64,000 bases of DNA from Mycolicibacterium fluoranthenivorans (GTDB lineage Bacteria; Actinomycetota; Actinomycetes; Mycobacteriales; Mycobacteriaceae), in the NCBI RefSeq assembly GCF_011758805.1, contig NZ_JAANOW010000004.1, forward strand, positions 124,001-188,000, read 5' to 3'. The notes under the pieces were generated by a model. That model was not told the origin of the DNA, searched no databases, and saw only the letters and a list, made by a program, of their open reading frames with translations. Below are positions 41,714 through 51,004 of this stretch, one piece after another. The stretch's first letter is position 1. Every line of letters begins with the position of its first letter. A program made the position numbers and the translations under genes.

Positions 41714-42606
41714 TGACGCAGAACGCCATCGAAATACAGGGTCTGGTCAAGAGTTTCGGCGCCGCCCGCGCCCTGGACGGACTCGATCTCACCGTCGCCA
41801 CCGGTGAGGTGCACGGCTTCCTCGGCCCGAACGGGGCCGGTAAGTCCACCACCATCCGCGCCCTGCTCGGTCTGGTTCGCGCAGATGGCGGCACCGTGCG
41901 GCTACTCGGTGGCGACCCGTGGGCCGACGCCGTCGAACTACACCGCGATATCGCTTACGTGCCCGGTGATGTGACGCTCTGGCCGTCACTCACCGGCGGT
42001 GAGACCATCGATCTGCTGGCCCGGATGCGCGGCGATATCGACACCGGCCGACGCGCCGAACTGATCGAACGGTTCGCTCTGGACCCGACGAAGAAGGCCC
42101 GCACCTACTCAAAGGGCAACCGGCAGAAGGTCTCGCTGATTTCCGCGTTCGCCTCCCATGCCCGGCTGTTACTGCTCGACGAACCCAGCAGCGGTCTGGA
42201 CCCCTTGATGGAGAACATCTTTCAGCAGTGTGTGCGCGAGGCCAACGACCGTGGGACGACCGTGCTGCTGTCCAGCCACATCCTGGCCGAAACCGAGGCC
42301 CTGTGCGACCGGCTCACCATCATCCGGGCCGGACGCACCGTCGAGACCGGCACGCTGGACTCGATGCGGCACCTGTCCCGCACCTCGATCATCGCCGAGA
42401 TGATCGGCAATCCCGGCGATCTCAGCCGCATCCCGGGTGTCGAGGACATCAGCCTCGACGGCACCACGCTGCGCGCGCACGTCGACAGCGAGAGCATCGG
42501 GCAGGTGATCAAGGCGCTCGGCGACGCCGGAGTGCGCAGTCTGGTGAGTCAGCCGCCCACCCTGGAAGACCTCTTCCTGCAGCACTATGACGTGGTGCAC
42601 TCATGA
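41710..42606 (+). CDS. ABC exporter ATPase (Rv1218c-like)
   Basis: Nucleotide-binding subunit of a drug-type ABC-2 exporter, 298 residues. Walker [10 protein letters not shown], signature [12 protein letters not shown] (a non-canonical SKGNRQ version of LSGGQ), Walker [13 protein letters not shown] and the H-loop LLSSHILAE are present. The C-terminal DUF4162-like tail ([20 protein letters not shown]) fits drug exporters. ATG 41710 overlaps the TetR stop; a second ATG at 41713 is possible. The M. tuberculosis counterpart is implicated in efflux of several drugs. Confidence 0.92.
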   Translation: MMTQNAIEIQGLVKSFGAARALDGLDLTVATGEVHGFLGPNGAGKSTTIRALLGLVRADGGTVRLLGGDPWADAVELHRDIAYVPGDVTLWPSLTGGETIDLLARMRGDIDTGRRAELIERFALDPTKKARTYSKGNRQKVSLISAFASHARLLLLDEPSSGLDPLMENIFQQCVREANDRGTTVLLSSHILAETEALCDRLTIIRAGRTVETGTLDSMRHLSRTSIIAEMIGNPGDLSRIPGVEDISLDGTTLRAHVDSESIGQVIKALGDAGVRSLVSQPPTLEDLFLQHYDVVHS

Positions 42607-44261
42607 GCCAGCGAGAAGCCGAAGGCGGATCGCGCATGACCACGGCCACGCGGCACCGCGCGCCCGTCCGGTCCTCGAACTTCACCGGAACCTCAGGTCT
42701 GCTGCGCCTTTACCTGCGCCGGGACCGGCTGGTACTCCCGCTGTGGATGCTGTTGCTGTCCCTACCGGTCGCCACCGTCTATGTCGGCAGCACCGAGACT
42801 GTGTACCCCACCGCCGCCGATCGTGCCGCGTTCGCCGCCACCATCATGGCCAGCCCCGCCCAGCGCGCGCTCTACGGCAACATCTACAACGAGTCGGTCG
42901 GTGCGGTGGGTGTCTGGAAAGCCGGGATGTTCCACCTGCTGATCGCCGTGGCGGTGATCCTCACCGTCATCCGGCACACCCGCGGTGACGAGGAATCCGG
43001 CCGCACCGAACTGCTGGACTCCACCGTCGTCGGGCGCTACGCCGGGCTGACGGCGGCACTGCTGCTCACCGGTTCAGCCACCGTGCTCACCGGCGTCCTG
43101 GCCACGGCCGGCCTGCTCACCCTCGATATCCCGCCGGCCGGCTCGATCGCCTTCGGTATCACGCTCGCCGCTTCCGGCTTGGTGTTCACCGCCGTCGCGG
43201 CCGTCACCGCCCAGTTGTCATCGAGCGCCCGGTTCGCCCGTGGCGCAGCGTTTTCCGTCCTCGGCGCGGCCTTCACCCTGCGCGCGGTCGGAGAGGCGTC
43301 GGGCCCCGAGGGCGGTCTGCTCAGTTGGCTGTCACCGCTGGGTTGGTCGCTGCAGGTGCGGCCGTTCGCCGGTGACCGGTGGTGGGTGCTGCTCCTGCAT
43401 CTGACGCTCACGGCCGTGCTCGTCGCCGTGGCCTATCGGCTGCTGGCGCGCCGCGACGTGGGCGCCGGGCTGTTCGCCGAGCGCCCGGGCCCGGCCACGG
43501 CCGGGGCCACCCTGACCGGGCCGATCGGATTGGCGCTTCGCCTGGACCGCGGCGCCCTGGTGCTGTGGACCGTCGGCCTGTGCCTGTACGGCTTGATCAT
43601 CGGCAGCGTGGTACACGGGATCGCCGACGAGGTCGGCAACAGTGCGGTGGCGCGCGATGTCGTTGTACGACTCGGCGGAAGCTCCGCCATGGAGGAGGCG
43701 TTCGTCGCGGTGGCGTTCAGCATGCTCGCCATGATCGCGTCCGCGTTCGCGATATCGCTGACGCTGCGCCTGCATCAGGAGGAGTCCGACCAACACGCCG
43801 AGGCGGTCCTGTCCGGCTCGGTGAGCCGAACCCGTTGGCTGGCGAGTCATCTGCTGCCGGCCCTTCTCGGATCCGCCGGCGCCCTGCTGCTCGCGGGCGT
43901 GGTGGCAGGGGTGACGTATGGGGCGACGGCCGGTGATATCGGCGGCAAGCTCGGCACCGTGCTCACCGCCGCGGCAGTGCAGCTGCCCGCGGTGTGGCTG
44001 CTCGTGGCCGTCACCGTCGCATGGTTCGGACTCGCCCCACGATTCGCCCCGTTGGCCTGGGGTGTGCTGATCGGTTTCATCGCGCTGTTCCTGCTCGGTT
44101 CGCTGTCGGGATTCCCGCAGCTGCTGCTCGATCTGGAACCGTTCGCCCACATCCCGCGGCCCGGCGACGTCACCGCCACCCCGCTGCTGTGGCTCCTGGT
44201 GATCGACACGGCACTGATCGCCGTCGGGGGCGCCGCGTTCCGCCGTCGTGATCTGCGTTGA
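42603..44261 (+). CDS. ABC exporter permease (Rv1217c-like)
   Basis: Fused membrane subunit of 552 residues with about twelve TM segments in two halves, each starting with a basic, then hydrophobic helix ([20 protein letters not shown] and [20 protein letters not shown]). Both halves contain a [15 protein letters not shown] / [15 protein letters not shown] type cytoplasmic loop (the coupling region). It works with the ATPase encoded just upstream, whose stop overlaps this ATG (ATGA). A later ATG at 42636 is possible. Confidence 0.92.
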   Translation: MSQREAEGGSRMTTATRHRAPVRSSNFTGTSGLLRLYLRRDRLVLPLWMLLLSLPVATVYVGSTETVYPTAADRAAFAATIMASPAQRALYGNIYNESVGAVGVWKAGMFHLLIAVAVILTVIRHTRGDEESGRTELLDSTVVGRYAGLTAALLLTGSATVLTGVLATAGLLTLDIPPAGSIAFGITLAASGLVFTAVAAVTAQLSSSARFARGAAFSVLGAAFTLRAVGEASGPEGGLLSWLSPLGWSLQVRPFAGDRWWVLLLHLTLTAVLVAVAYRLLARRDVGAGLFAERPGPATAGATLTGPIGLALRLDRGALVLWTVGLCLYGLIIGSVVHGIADEVGNSAVARDVVVRLGGSSAMEEAFVAVAFSMLAMIASAFAISLTLRLHQEESDQHAEAVLSGSVSRTRWLASHLLPALLGSAGALLLAGVVAGVTYGATAGDIGGKLGTVLTAAAVQLPAVWLLVAVTVAWFGLAPRFAPLAWGVLIGFIALFLLGSLSGFPQLLLDLEPFAHIPRPGDVTATPLLWLLVIDTALIAVGGAAFRRRDLR

Positions 44262-44271
44262 GGAGGGCGTC

Positions 44272-44946
44272 ATGAAGGTGTTGTGGCAGGCCCTGGTTTC
44301 CGGATTCTTCGGCCTGGTGTTCTTCGGTGTGCTGTTGTTCCTGCCGGCGGGCACGTTGAACTATTGGCAGGCGTGGGTTTTCATCGCGGTATTCATGGCC
44401 ACCACGTTGGTGCCGAATGTCTATCTCGCCGTGAGGAACCCGGCCACCCTGGCCCGGCGGATGCACGGTGGCCCGACTGCCGAGACGCGGCCGGTGCAGA
44501 AGGTCATCATCACGGCGACGTTCGCGTCCGTCGTGGTGATGACGGTGGTGAGCGCGCTGGATCACCGGTTCGGCTGGTCGCATGTGCCGACGGCGGTGGT
44601 CATCCTGGGCAACGTCCTGGTGGTGGTGGGACTGGTGCTGGCCCAGGCGGTCGTGCTGCAGAACAACTTCGCCGGGGCGAGTATCCGGGTCGAGCAGGAG
44701 CAGCCACTGGTCTCGACGGGCCTGTACGGGGCGGTGCGCCATCCCATGTACTCGGGAGCACTGATCATGATGTTCGGCACCCCGCTGGCCCTGGACTCCT
44801 ACTGGGGTGTGCTCGTCACGGCCCTGGCGGTGCCGATCCTGGTGGTGCGGATTCTCGATGAGGAGTCCCTGCTGCGCACCGAACTGGCCGGCTACCCCGC
44901 ATACATGGACGCCGTTCGCTATCGCCTGGTGCCCTATGTCTGGTGA
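44272..44946 (+). CDS. Isoprenylcysteine methyltransferase (ICMT)-like membrane protein (Rv1216c-like)
   Basis: 224 residues, about five TM helices. The C-terminal signature GLYGAVRHPMYSGALIMMFG, with the RHPxY motif, followed by DEESLLRTELAGYPAYM, places it in the ICMT/phospholipid methyltransferase superfamily. Bacterial members methylate lipids or small molecules; the substrate is unknown. ATG 44272 has GAGGAGG just upstream. It follows the permease by 10 bp and probably ends the TetR-ABC operon, as in M. tuberculosis. Confidence 0.87.
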   Translation: MKVLWQALVSGFFGLVFFGVLLFLPAGTLNYWQAWVFIAVFMATTLVPNVYLAVRNPATLARRMHGGPTAETRPVQKVIITATFASVVVMTVVSALDHRFGWSHVPTAVVILGNVLVVVGLVLAQAVVLQNNFAGASIRVEQEQPLVSTGLYGAVRHPMYSGALIMMFGTPLALDSYWGVLVTALAVPILVVRILDEESLLRTELAGYPAYMDAVRYRLVPYVW

Positions 44947-44986
44947 GGAATGTCTGGCGAGCGCCCCGCCGACCTAGGATCAGGTC

Positions 44987-45184
44987 ATGCCCAGCCCGCA
45001 CGCAATGCCATGTCCAGGTGCCGGCAAGAGCTGGACGGTCGACCTGGCCGGAAACCCGGTCTGCCCGCGCTGCCGGTGCGCACTGAGCACCGTCGCGGGC
45101 AAGGGCCGCACCCCGCGCAATACCCCCAAGGTCCCGCCGCACGACCGGCCCCGCAGCAACGACCACAAACGGCGGCGCACCTGA
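44987..45184 (+). CDS. Small basic Cys-containing protein
   Basis: 65 residues, hypothetical. The N-terminal half holds AMPCPGAGK and VCPRCRCAL, which could form a small zinc knuckle; the C-terminal half is basic and Pro-rich (KGRTPRNTPKVPPHDRP, ending DHKRRRT), like a nucleic-acid-binding tail. ATG 44987 has AGGATCAGG upstream. It lies 40 bp after the ICMT-like gene and 57 bp before the DUF4126 gene on the same strand. Evidence is composition, ribosome site and spacing only. Confidence 0.5.
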   Translation: MPSPHAMPCPGAGKSWTVDLAGNPVCPRCRCALSTVAGKGRTPRNTPKVPPHDRPRSNDHKRRRT

Positions 45185-45241
45185 GCATCTGCCGAGTCCA
45201 CCTCGCACTGAATCGGCCTCGCCGGGCGCCATACTGACGGT

Positions 45242-45835
45242 GTGGAGCTGCTCACCGGATTCGGGCTGGCGACGGCCGCGGGGCTGAACGCCTACATCCC
45301 ACTGCTGGCGCTCGGTCTCTTGTCGCGGTTCACGGACCTGGTGGGCCTGCCGGCCGGCTGGTCCTGGCTGGAGAACGGCTGGGTGCTGGCGATCGTCACG
45401 GTGCTGCTGGTGATCGAGGTCGTCGCCGACAAGGTGCCGGCGCTGGACTCGGTCAACGACACCATCCAGACGTTCGTGCGGCCCACGTCCGGCGGCATCG
45501 TCTTCGGCTCCGGCACTGCGGCGCAGACCGCTGCAGTGACCGACCCCGGCGCGCTCGCCGGTTCGGGTCAATGGGTGGCAGTGGTCATCGGTGTGGTCAC
45601 CGCGCTGATCGTGTCGCTGACGAAATCCGCCGTGCGGCCGGTCGCCAACATCGGCTCGGCCGGGATGGCCGCCCCCGTGCTCAGTACCGCCGAGGATGTC
45701 GTCAGCGTCGGGCTGGTGTTCAGCGCCATCCTGGTGCCGGCGTTGGTTCTGGTGGCATTGGTCGCGGTGGCCGTGGCGATCATCCAGGTGTGGCGGTGGC
45801 GGCGCCGGCGCAAGAACGCCGCCGACATCCGCTGA
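45242..45835 (+). CDS. DUF4126 membrane protein
   Basis: 197 residues. The N-terminal motif TGFGLATAAGLNAYIPLLAL with the Leu-Asn-Ala-Tyr core, then IEVVADKVPALDSVNDTIQT and VRPTSGGIVFG, are typical of DUF4126. Five to six TM helices end in a basic tail (WRWRRRRKNAADIR). Function unknown. Start GTG 45242. It is convergent with the GGDEF gene, 15 bp apart. Confidence 0.85.
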   Translation: MELLTGFGLATAAGLNAYIPLLALGLLSRFTDLVGLPAGWSWLENGWVLAIVTVLLVIEVVADKVPALDSVNDTIQTFVRPTSGGIVFGSGTAAQTAAVTDPGALAGSGQWVAVVIGVVTALIVSLTKSAVRPVANIGSAGMAAPVLSTAEDVVSVGLVFSAILVPALVLVALVAVAVAIIQVWRWRRRRKNAADIR

Positions 45836-45850
45836 TTCGCGCTCCCGTGG

Positions 45851-47074
45851 TCAGCGGGATTCGGCGATGCGATAACCGTTGCTCCCGCACGCCTTTGCCT
45901 CGTACATGGCTCGGTCCGCGGCACGCAGGATGTCCTCACCCCCGGCGATCGAACCCACGGCAGCGGCGATCCCGATGCTCAGGCCCACACTGCCGGACCA
46001 GTCCGCGATCGTCATCGGGGCGGAAGCCACGTCGATGACCTCTTGCGCCAGCACGACAGCCGAATCGAGCAACGGCGGATCTGCGACGTGGATGATGACG
46101 AACTCGTCGCCACCCCGTCGCGCCACGGTGTCCGCGGGACCCACGCACGCCACCAGCCGGCCGCCGATCGCCGCCAGCACCCGGTCACCCACCTCGTGAC
46201 CGAATGCGTCATTGATCTGTTTGAATCCGTCGAGATCGACGCAGAGCACGGCGAAGCCGTTACCGTCCCCCGCACGTTCGATGTGTGCGGTCAACCGCTC
46301 GTACAGCAGTGCACGATTCGGCAGTCCGGTCAGGCCGTCGTGGTAGGCGTGGTGAACCAGCTCGGTTTCGAGCTCCTTGCGACGTGAGGTGTCCCGTACC
46401 GACACCACATAGCCGTCGCGCAGACCGGTGGCCGGATCGTGGGTGACCCTGACGAACGCTTCCAGCCACACCCAGGAGCCATTCGTGTGACGCATCCGAT
46501 GTTCGGTGACGAAGCTGTCGATGCGGCCGTCGCGCATGGCCAGCATCTGCCGTCCGAACCCCTCGACGTCGTCGGGATGGGTGATCTCGCTGGCGCGCTT
46601 GCCCACCAGCTCGTGCGCGTCGTAGCCGAGCAGCGTTCGGATCGAAGGTGACACGTACCTGCGGATCCCGTCGAGGCTGCCCCGGATGAGCGTGTCGGCC
46701 GAGTGATCCGCCACCAGTCGATACAACGCGGTGTCGCTCTCCTGCTGCAGGTGCAGCGATGCCAACAGACCGAAGTCTTCGAGTTGCGCACGGAGCCCGG
46801 CGGTGAGGGCACGCGGGTGGGGATCGGTGACCCACAGTGCCCCGACCAGCTCAGCACCGCGGTGTACCGGGACCGCCGCGACGAACCGGGCGTCCGGGAA
46901 GACACTCATCGCCGGATGGTCGAGGACGCGCGCGTCCTCGATGAGCAGCGGGGTACCCGAGGGCGGCCAGAGAGCGCGGGGAATCGCGGTGTCATCGCCA
47001 CAGATCAACGCATCCCGGCACTCCAGGGCAGCCCGCACGCTACGGCATATCGCGTCGAAGAACGGCGACTCCAA
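45851..47074 (-). CDS. GAF-PAS-GGDEF diguanylate cyclase
   Basis: Predicted c-di-GMP synthase of 407 residues with no TM helix. Residues ~1-115 look like a GAF domain (DARFVAAVPVHRGAELVGAL, WVTDPHPRAL). A PAS/PAC module follows (~120-240: PSIRTLLGYDAHELVG, HRMRHTNGSWVWLEA). The GGDEF domain (~245-407) has GLTGLPNRALLYERL, the active-site RRGGDEFVII and VGLSIGIAA. The GGDEF loop is intact; no RxxD inhibitory site was noted before it. There is no EAL domain. The start appears to be TTG 47072-47074, 5 bp after the glgC stop, so it is likely translated from the glgC mRNA. Confidence 0.85.
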   Translation of the reverse strand: MESPFFDAICRSVRAALECRDALICGDDTAIPRALWPPSGTPLLIEDARVLDHPAMSVFPDARFVAAVPVHRGAELVGALWVTDPHPRALTAGLRAQLEDFGLLASLHLQQESDTALYRLVADHSADTLIRGSLDGIRRYVSPSIRTLLGYDAHELVGKRASEITHPDDVEGFGRQMLAMRDGRIDSFVTEHRMRHTNGSWVWLEAFVRVTHDPATGLRDGYVVSVRDTSRRKELETELVHHAYHDGLTGLPNRALLYERLTAHIERAGDGNGFAVLCVDLDGFKQINDAFGHEVGDRVLAAIGGRLVACVGPADTVARRGGDEFVIIHVADPPLLDSAVVLAQEVIDVASAPMTIADWSGSVGLSIGIAAAVGSIAGGEDILRAADRAMYEAKACGSNGYRIAESR

Positions 47075-47079
47075 AGCCG

Positions 47080-48294
47080 TCAGATCCAGACACCCTTGCC
47101 CACGGCGACGACTCCCCCGGAGCTGATCGAGAAACGCTCGCGGTCCTTGTCCAGGTCCACCCCGACCATCTCGCCCGGCCCGACGACGACGTTCTTGTCC
47201 AGGATCGCGCGACGGACCACGGCGCCGCGTCCGATCCGCACCCCGGGCATCAGCACGCTGCCCTCGACGATGGCGCCGTCGTCGATGGCGACGTTGGACG
47301 ACAGCACCGAATTACGCACCGAGGCCGCCGAAATGATGCTGCCCGCGCCGACGACGGATTCCTGGGCCGACCCGCCGTTGACGAACTTCGCCGGGGCCAG
47401 GTTCTCCGAGCCCCCGCGGATCGGCCAGCGCTTGTTGTACAGATTGAAGATGGGGTGCACCGACACCAGGTCCATATGGGCGTCGTAGAACGCATCCAGG
47501 GTGCCGACGTCACGCCAATAGCCGTGGTCCCGCTCGGTGGCTCCGGGCACCTCGTTGTCATTGAAGTCGTAGACCGCGGCCATCCCGTCGGACACCAGGC
47601 GCGGGATGATGTCGCCGCCCATGTCGTGATCGGAGTGGTCGTCCTCGGCATCGGCGCGGATGGCGTCGATCAGCACCTTGGTGGTGAAGATGTAGTTGCC
47701 CATCGACACGAAGGTCTGCTCCGGGTCGTCCGGCGTACCCGGCGGGTCGGCCGGTTTCTCCACGAACTCGCGTATGCGCCCCGACTCGTCGGCATCGATG
47801 CAACCGAAGGCCGACGCCTCCGCACGCGGGACCCGGATGCCGGCGACGGTGGCACCCGCCCCGCTTTCGATGTGGAAGCGCAGCATCTGCTCGGGATCCA
47901 TCCGGTAGATGTGGTCGGCGCCGAACACGACCACATAGTCCGGATCCTCGTCGTAGATGAGGTTCAGCGATTGCAGGATGGCGTCGCCGGAGCCCGTGTA
48001 CCACCGGGGGCCGAGCCGTTGCTGGGCGGGCACGGGGGTGATGTACTCACCGGCCAACCCGGACAACCGCCAATTCTGCGATATATGACGATCAAGTGAA
48101 TGCGACTTGTATTGCGTGAGAACACAAATCCGCAGGAACCTGGCGTTGACCAGGTTGGAGAGTACGAAATCGATGAGCCGGTACGAGCCACCGAAGGGCA
48201 CCGCCGGTTTGGCCCGGTCGGCTGTCAACGGGTATAGCCGTTTCCCCTCTCCGCCCGCCAGGACGATGCCCAGCACGTGTGGCGCTTCCCTCAT
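47080..48294 (-). CDS. glgC: Glucose-1-phosphate adenylyltransferase GlgC
   Basis: Makes ADP-glucose for glycogen and maltose-1-phosphate synthesis, 404 residues. [19 protein letters not shown] is the catalytic/ATP segment, GTGDA-type sugar loop is WYTGSGDAI, and [12 protein letters not shown] carries the metal Asp. The C-terminal half is a left-handed beta-helix ([15 protein letters not shown]). ATG 48292-48294 (MREAPHVLG) matches the mycobacterial start; a longer frame to 48363 lacks support. It is divergent from glgM, as Rv1213 is from Rv1212c. Confidence 0.95.
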   Translation of the reverse strand: MREAPHVLGIVLAGGEGKRLYPLTADRAKPAVPFGGSYRLIDFVLSNLVNARFLRICVLTQYKSHSLDRHISQNWRLSGLAGEYITPVPAQQRLGPRWYTGSGDAILQSLNLIYDEDPDYVVVFGADHIYRMDPEQMLRFHIESGAGATVAGIRVPRAEASAFGCIDADESGRIREFVEKPADPPGTPDDPEQTFVSMGNYIFTTKVLIDAIRADAEDDHSDHDMGGDIIPRLVSDGMAAVYDFNDNEVPGATERDHGYWRDVGTLDAFYDAHMDLVSVHPIFNLYNKRWPIRGGSENLAPAKFVNGGSAQESVVGAGSIISAASVRNSVLSSNVAIDDGAIVEGSVLMPGVRIGRGAVVRRAILDKNVVVGPGEMVGVDLDKDRERFSISSGGVVAVGKGVWI

Positions 48295-48436
48295 GCTTGT
48301 CAACCTATCGGCGATATTGCACCAGGGCCAGCCAATCGCCCCCTTTTGATGCATGTCGGTCAAGACAATTCGTTATTCCCCATAAACGTTGACCGCAATC
48401 ATGCGCGCCGAACCGTGGCCCACTACCGTGCACACC

Positions 48437-49639
48437 ATGCGCGTGGCGATGATGACACGGGAGTATCCACCTGAGGTGTACGGCGGCGCCGGCGTACACG
48501 TCACCGAACTCGTCACCCAACTCAGGCACCTGTGCGAGGTCGATGTGCACTGCATGGGTGCACCACGCGACACCGCCATCGTGGCGCAGCCCGACCCGGC
48601 GCTCACGTCGGCCAATGCCGCGCTGTCGACGCTGTCGGCGGATCTGGTGATGGCGAACAACGCCGGCCTACCCGGACAGGCTGCGACGGTCGTGCATTCG
48701 CACACCTGGTACACCGGGATGGCCGGGCATCTGGCCGCGCTGCTGCACGGCGTCCCGCACGTGCTGACGGCGCACTCGCTGGAACCGTTGCGACCGTGGA
48801 AGGCCGAACAGCTCGGGGGCGGCTACCGGGTGTCGTCCTGGGTGGAGAAGACCGCGATCGAGGCCGCCGACGCGGTGATCGCCGTCAGCTCCGGGATGCG
48901 TAACGATGTGCTGGCCACCTACCCGGCGCTGGATCCCAGCCGGGTGCATGTGGTGCGCAACGGGATCGACACGACGGTCTGGTACCCGGTCGCGAGCGTA
49001 GGGAGCGGTTCCGCCGGAGCGCCCGACCCGGAGGGGTCGGTGCTGGCCGAACTCGGCGTCGACCTGTCCAAGCCGATCGTCGCGTTCGTCGGCCGCATCA
49101 CCCGGCAGAAGGGCGTCGCCCATCTGGTCGCCGCGGCCCACGACTTCGCCCCGGACGTGCAACTGGTGTTATGTGCCGGTGCGCCGGACACGCCGGAGAT
49201 CGCCGCCGAGATCAGTACCGCTGTCCAGGAACTCGCCGCCGGCCGCACCGGGGTGTTCTGGGTACGCGAGATGCTGCCGATCGGCAAGATCCGCGAAATA
49301 CTGTCCGCGGCATCGGTTTTTGTCTGCCCGTCGGTGTACGAGCCACTGGGCATCGTGAACCTCGAAGCGATGGCGTGTGCGACGGCCGTGGTGGCCTCCG
49401 ATGTGGGCGGCATCCCCGAGGTGGTCGCCGACCACCGCACCGGCCTGCTGGTGCACTACGACCCGCAGGACACCGCATTCTTCGAACGGCGACTCGCCGA
49501 CGCGGTCAACACCCTGGTGGCCGACCCCAAGCGGGCACGCGAGTATGGCGCCGCGGGACGGCAGCGGTGTATCGAGGAGTTCTCCTGGGCTCACATCGCC
49601 GAGCAGACCCTGGAGATCTACCGCAAGGTGCAGCGCTGA
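48437..49639 (+). CDS. glgM: Alpha-maltose-1-phosphate synthase GlgM (glycosyltransferase family 4)
   Basis: Transfers glucose from ADP-glucose to glucose-1-phosphate, giving maltose-1-phosphate for the GlgE pathway; formerly annotated glgA. 400 residues. The GT-B start TREYPPEVYGGAGVHVTEL, the donor segment FVGRITRQKGVAHLVAA and VYEPLGIVNLEAMACATAVV (the E-x7-E region) are intact. ATG 48437 matches the family. It feeds on the GlgC product made by the divergent gene, and a hairpin overlaps its stop codon. Confidence 0.93.
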   Translation: MRVAMMTREYPPEVYGGAGVHVTELVTQLRHLCEVDVHCMGAPRDTAIVAQPDPALTSANAALSTLSADLVMANNAGLPGQAATVVHSHTWYTGMAGHLAALLHGVPHVLTAHSLEPLRPWKAEQLGGGYRVSSWVEKTAIEAADAVIAVSSGMRNDVLATYPALDPSRVHVVRNGIDTTVWYPVASVGSGSAGAPDPEGSVLAELGVDLSKPIVAFVGRITRQKGVAHLVAAAHDFAPDVQLVLCAGAPDTPEIAAEISTAVQELAAGRTGVFWVREMLPIGKIREILSAASVFVCPSVYEPLGIVNLEAMACATAVVASDVGGIPEVVADHRTGLLVHYDPQDTAFFERRLADAVNTLVADPKRAREYGAAGRQRCIEEFSWAHIAEQTLEIYRKVQR

Positions 49640-49656
49640 ACCCTCGGGGTCAGCGC
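49633..49656. terminator. Hairpin at the end of glgM
   Basis: GCGCTGA-A-CCC pairs with GGG-TCAGCGC around TCG, with one bulged A; it overlaps the glgM stop and lies 18 bp before the end of the convergent DUF3117 gene. It can terminate both transcripts. Confidence 0.6.
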
Positions 49657-49673
49657 CGCGGCCTGGCGGGGGT

Positions 49674-49841
49674 CTAGCTCGTCACGCCTTTGAGTTCGTC
49701 GCCCAGGGCGGCGGCCTCATCCGGGGTGAGTTCGACGACAAGTCGTCCACCGCCCTCCAGTGGTACTCGCATCACGATGCCGCGCCCCTCTTTGGTCGCT
49801 TCCAGTGGACCGTCACCGGTCCGGGGCTTCATCGCCGCCAT
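49674..49841 (-). CDS. DUF3117 small protein (Rv1211-like)
   Basis: 55 residues, highly conserved in actinobacteria: KPRTGDGPLEATKEGRG, VMRVPLEGGGRLVVELT, DEAAALGDEL. The function is unknown and the protein is acidic and soluble. ATG 49839-49841 has GGAGG 8 bases upstream and is preferred over an open extension to 49910. It is convergent with glgM. Confidence 0.9.
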   Translation of the reverse strand: MAAMKPRTGDGPLEATKEGRGIVMRVPLEGGGRLVVELTPDEAAALGDELKGVTS

Positions 49842-49996
49842 CGTGTGCTCCCTCCGCGTGAGCCGGCCCGCGTGGGCGGACCCGTTCGTGGCCGGCAGCA
49901 GCCGGCCCAAGTTTTGGTACTGAACTCACCCTATTGTTCCCTATCCAACCGCGTCGGTGTGAAAAGACCCGGCGATGGCACCAGACCGAGACCAGT

Positions 49997-50581
49997 TCAG
50001 GTGGCTGTGGACACCCAGCAGGAGGCGATATGGTCGTCCACCATGCCGGTCGCCTGCATCAGTGCGTAGGCCGTCGTCGGCCCGACGAACCGGAACCCGC
50101 GGCGCTTGAGTTCCTTGGCCATTGCCTTGGACTCGGGGGTGACGGCGGGCACCGAGGACATATCCGCGGGCCTCGTGCGCGACTCCGGCGCAAACGACCA
50201 CAGCAGATCGGCCAACTCGATATCGAGGTCGGCGACCGCCCGGGCGTTGGCGATGGTCGCCTCGATTTTGGCTCGGTTACGCACGATGCCCTCGTCGGTC
50301 AGCAGACGCTCGACATCGCGTTCGGTGAAGCGCGCCACCTTCGCCACGTCGAACTTCTTGAACGCTCGGCGGAAGTTGTCCCGCTTGCGCAAGATGACCA
50401 GCCAGGACAGCCCACTTTGGAAGGCCTCCAAGCTGACCCTCTCGAACAGCGCGGCCGAATCACGTACCGGCTGCCCCCATTCGGTGTCGTGATACTCGCG
50501 ATAGAGCACCGAGTCGGGCTTGGAATCCGTTGGCGCCCAGCCACACCGGATGCGCCCGTCCTCGTGGGGCAGATCGCTCAT
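49997..50581 (-). CDS. tagA: DNA-3-methyladenine glycosylase I
   Basis: Base-excision repair enzyme removing 3-methyladenine, 194 residues. The zinc and active-site features fit Tag: RCGWAPTDS near the N-terminus, YREYHDTEWGQPV, FERVSLEAFQSGLSWLVIL, RRGFRFVGPTTAYALMQATG, then VDDHIASCW with the C-terminal metal ligands. ATG 50579-50581 overlaps the stop of the DivIVA-like gene (ATGA). It matches Rv1210. Confidence 0.93.
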   Translation of the reverse strand: MSDLPHEDGRIRCGWAPTDSKPDSVLYREYHDTEWGQPVRDSAALFERVSLEAFQSGLSWLVILRKRDNFRRAFKKFDVAKVARFTERDVERLLTDEGIVRNRAKIEATIANARAVADLDIELADLLWSFAPESRTRPADMSSVPAVTPESKAMAKELKRRGFRFVGPTTAYALMQATGMVDDHIASCWVSTAT

Positions 50582-50931
50582 GATTCCTCGGCGCGGGCGT
50601 GCGCCGCCTCATGCTCGGCAGGTTCGCGCTCCTCGGCGATCCCATGCGCGGCCCGGACCGCGGCCAATTCGCCGCGCACCAGATCGAGTTCGGCACCCAA
50701 CCGCTCGAGCACCCAGTCGACCTCACTGGTCTTGTAGCCACGGAAGGTCTGTGTCAGCTTGACCGCGTCGACGTCGGCGCCGGTCACCCCCGACGCCGGC
50801 AGCACGGTCGCGGTGGTGCCCCGCGGAAGCGGCGGCAGCGATTCACCGCGACCGAACAGCACACTGCCCAGGGCAAACAACACCACGCCGACGAGGACGA
50901 GCACGACCAGGTACAGCAGGATCAGGGTCAC
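50578..50931 (-). CDS. Membrane protein with DivIVA-like domain (Rv1209-like)
   Basis: 117 residues. One N-terminal TM helix (ILLYLVVLVLVGVVLFALGS), a short Pro/Gly linker, then a DivIVA-like segment (TFRGYKTSEVDWVLERLG) and a helical charged tail. The RGYxxxEVD motif is that of DivIVA/Wag31 N-terminal domains, suggesting polar or membrane-curvature association; this is inference. Start GTG 50929-50931. It is coupled to tagA by a 4-bp overlap and lies 73 bp after gpgS. Confidence 0.85.
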   Translation of the reverse strand: MTLILLYLVVLVLVGVVLFALGSVLFGRGESLPPLPRGTTATVLPASGVTGADVDAVKLTQTFRGYKTSEVDWVLERLGAELDLVRGELAAVRAAHGIAEEREPAEHEAAHARAEES

Positions 50932-51004
50932 GCCTCGATTTTGCCCTAACGGGTGGGCGGGAGCGGAGCGACCGGGCGGGAACGGGCCGGCACTGACAAC
51001 CTTG

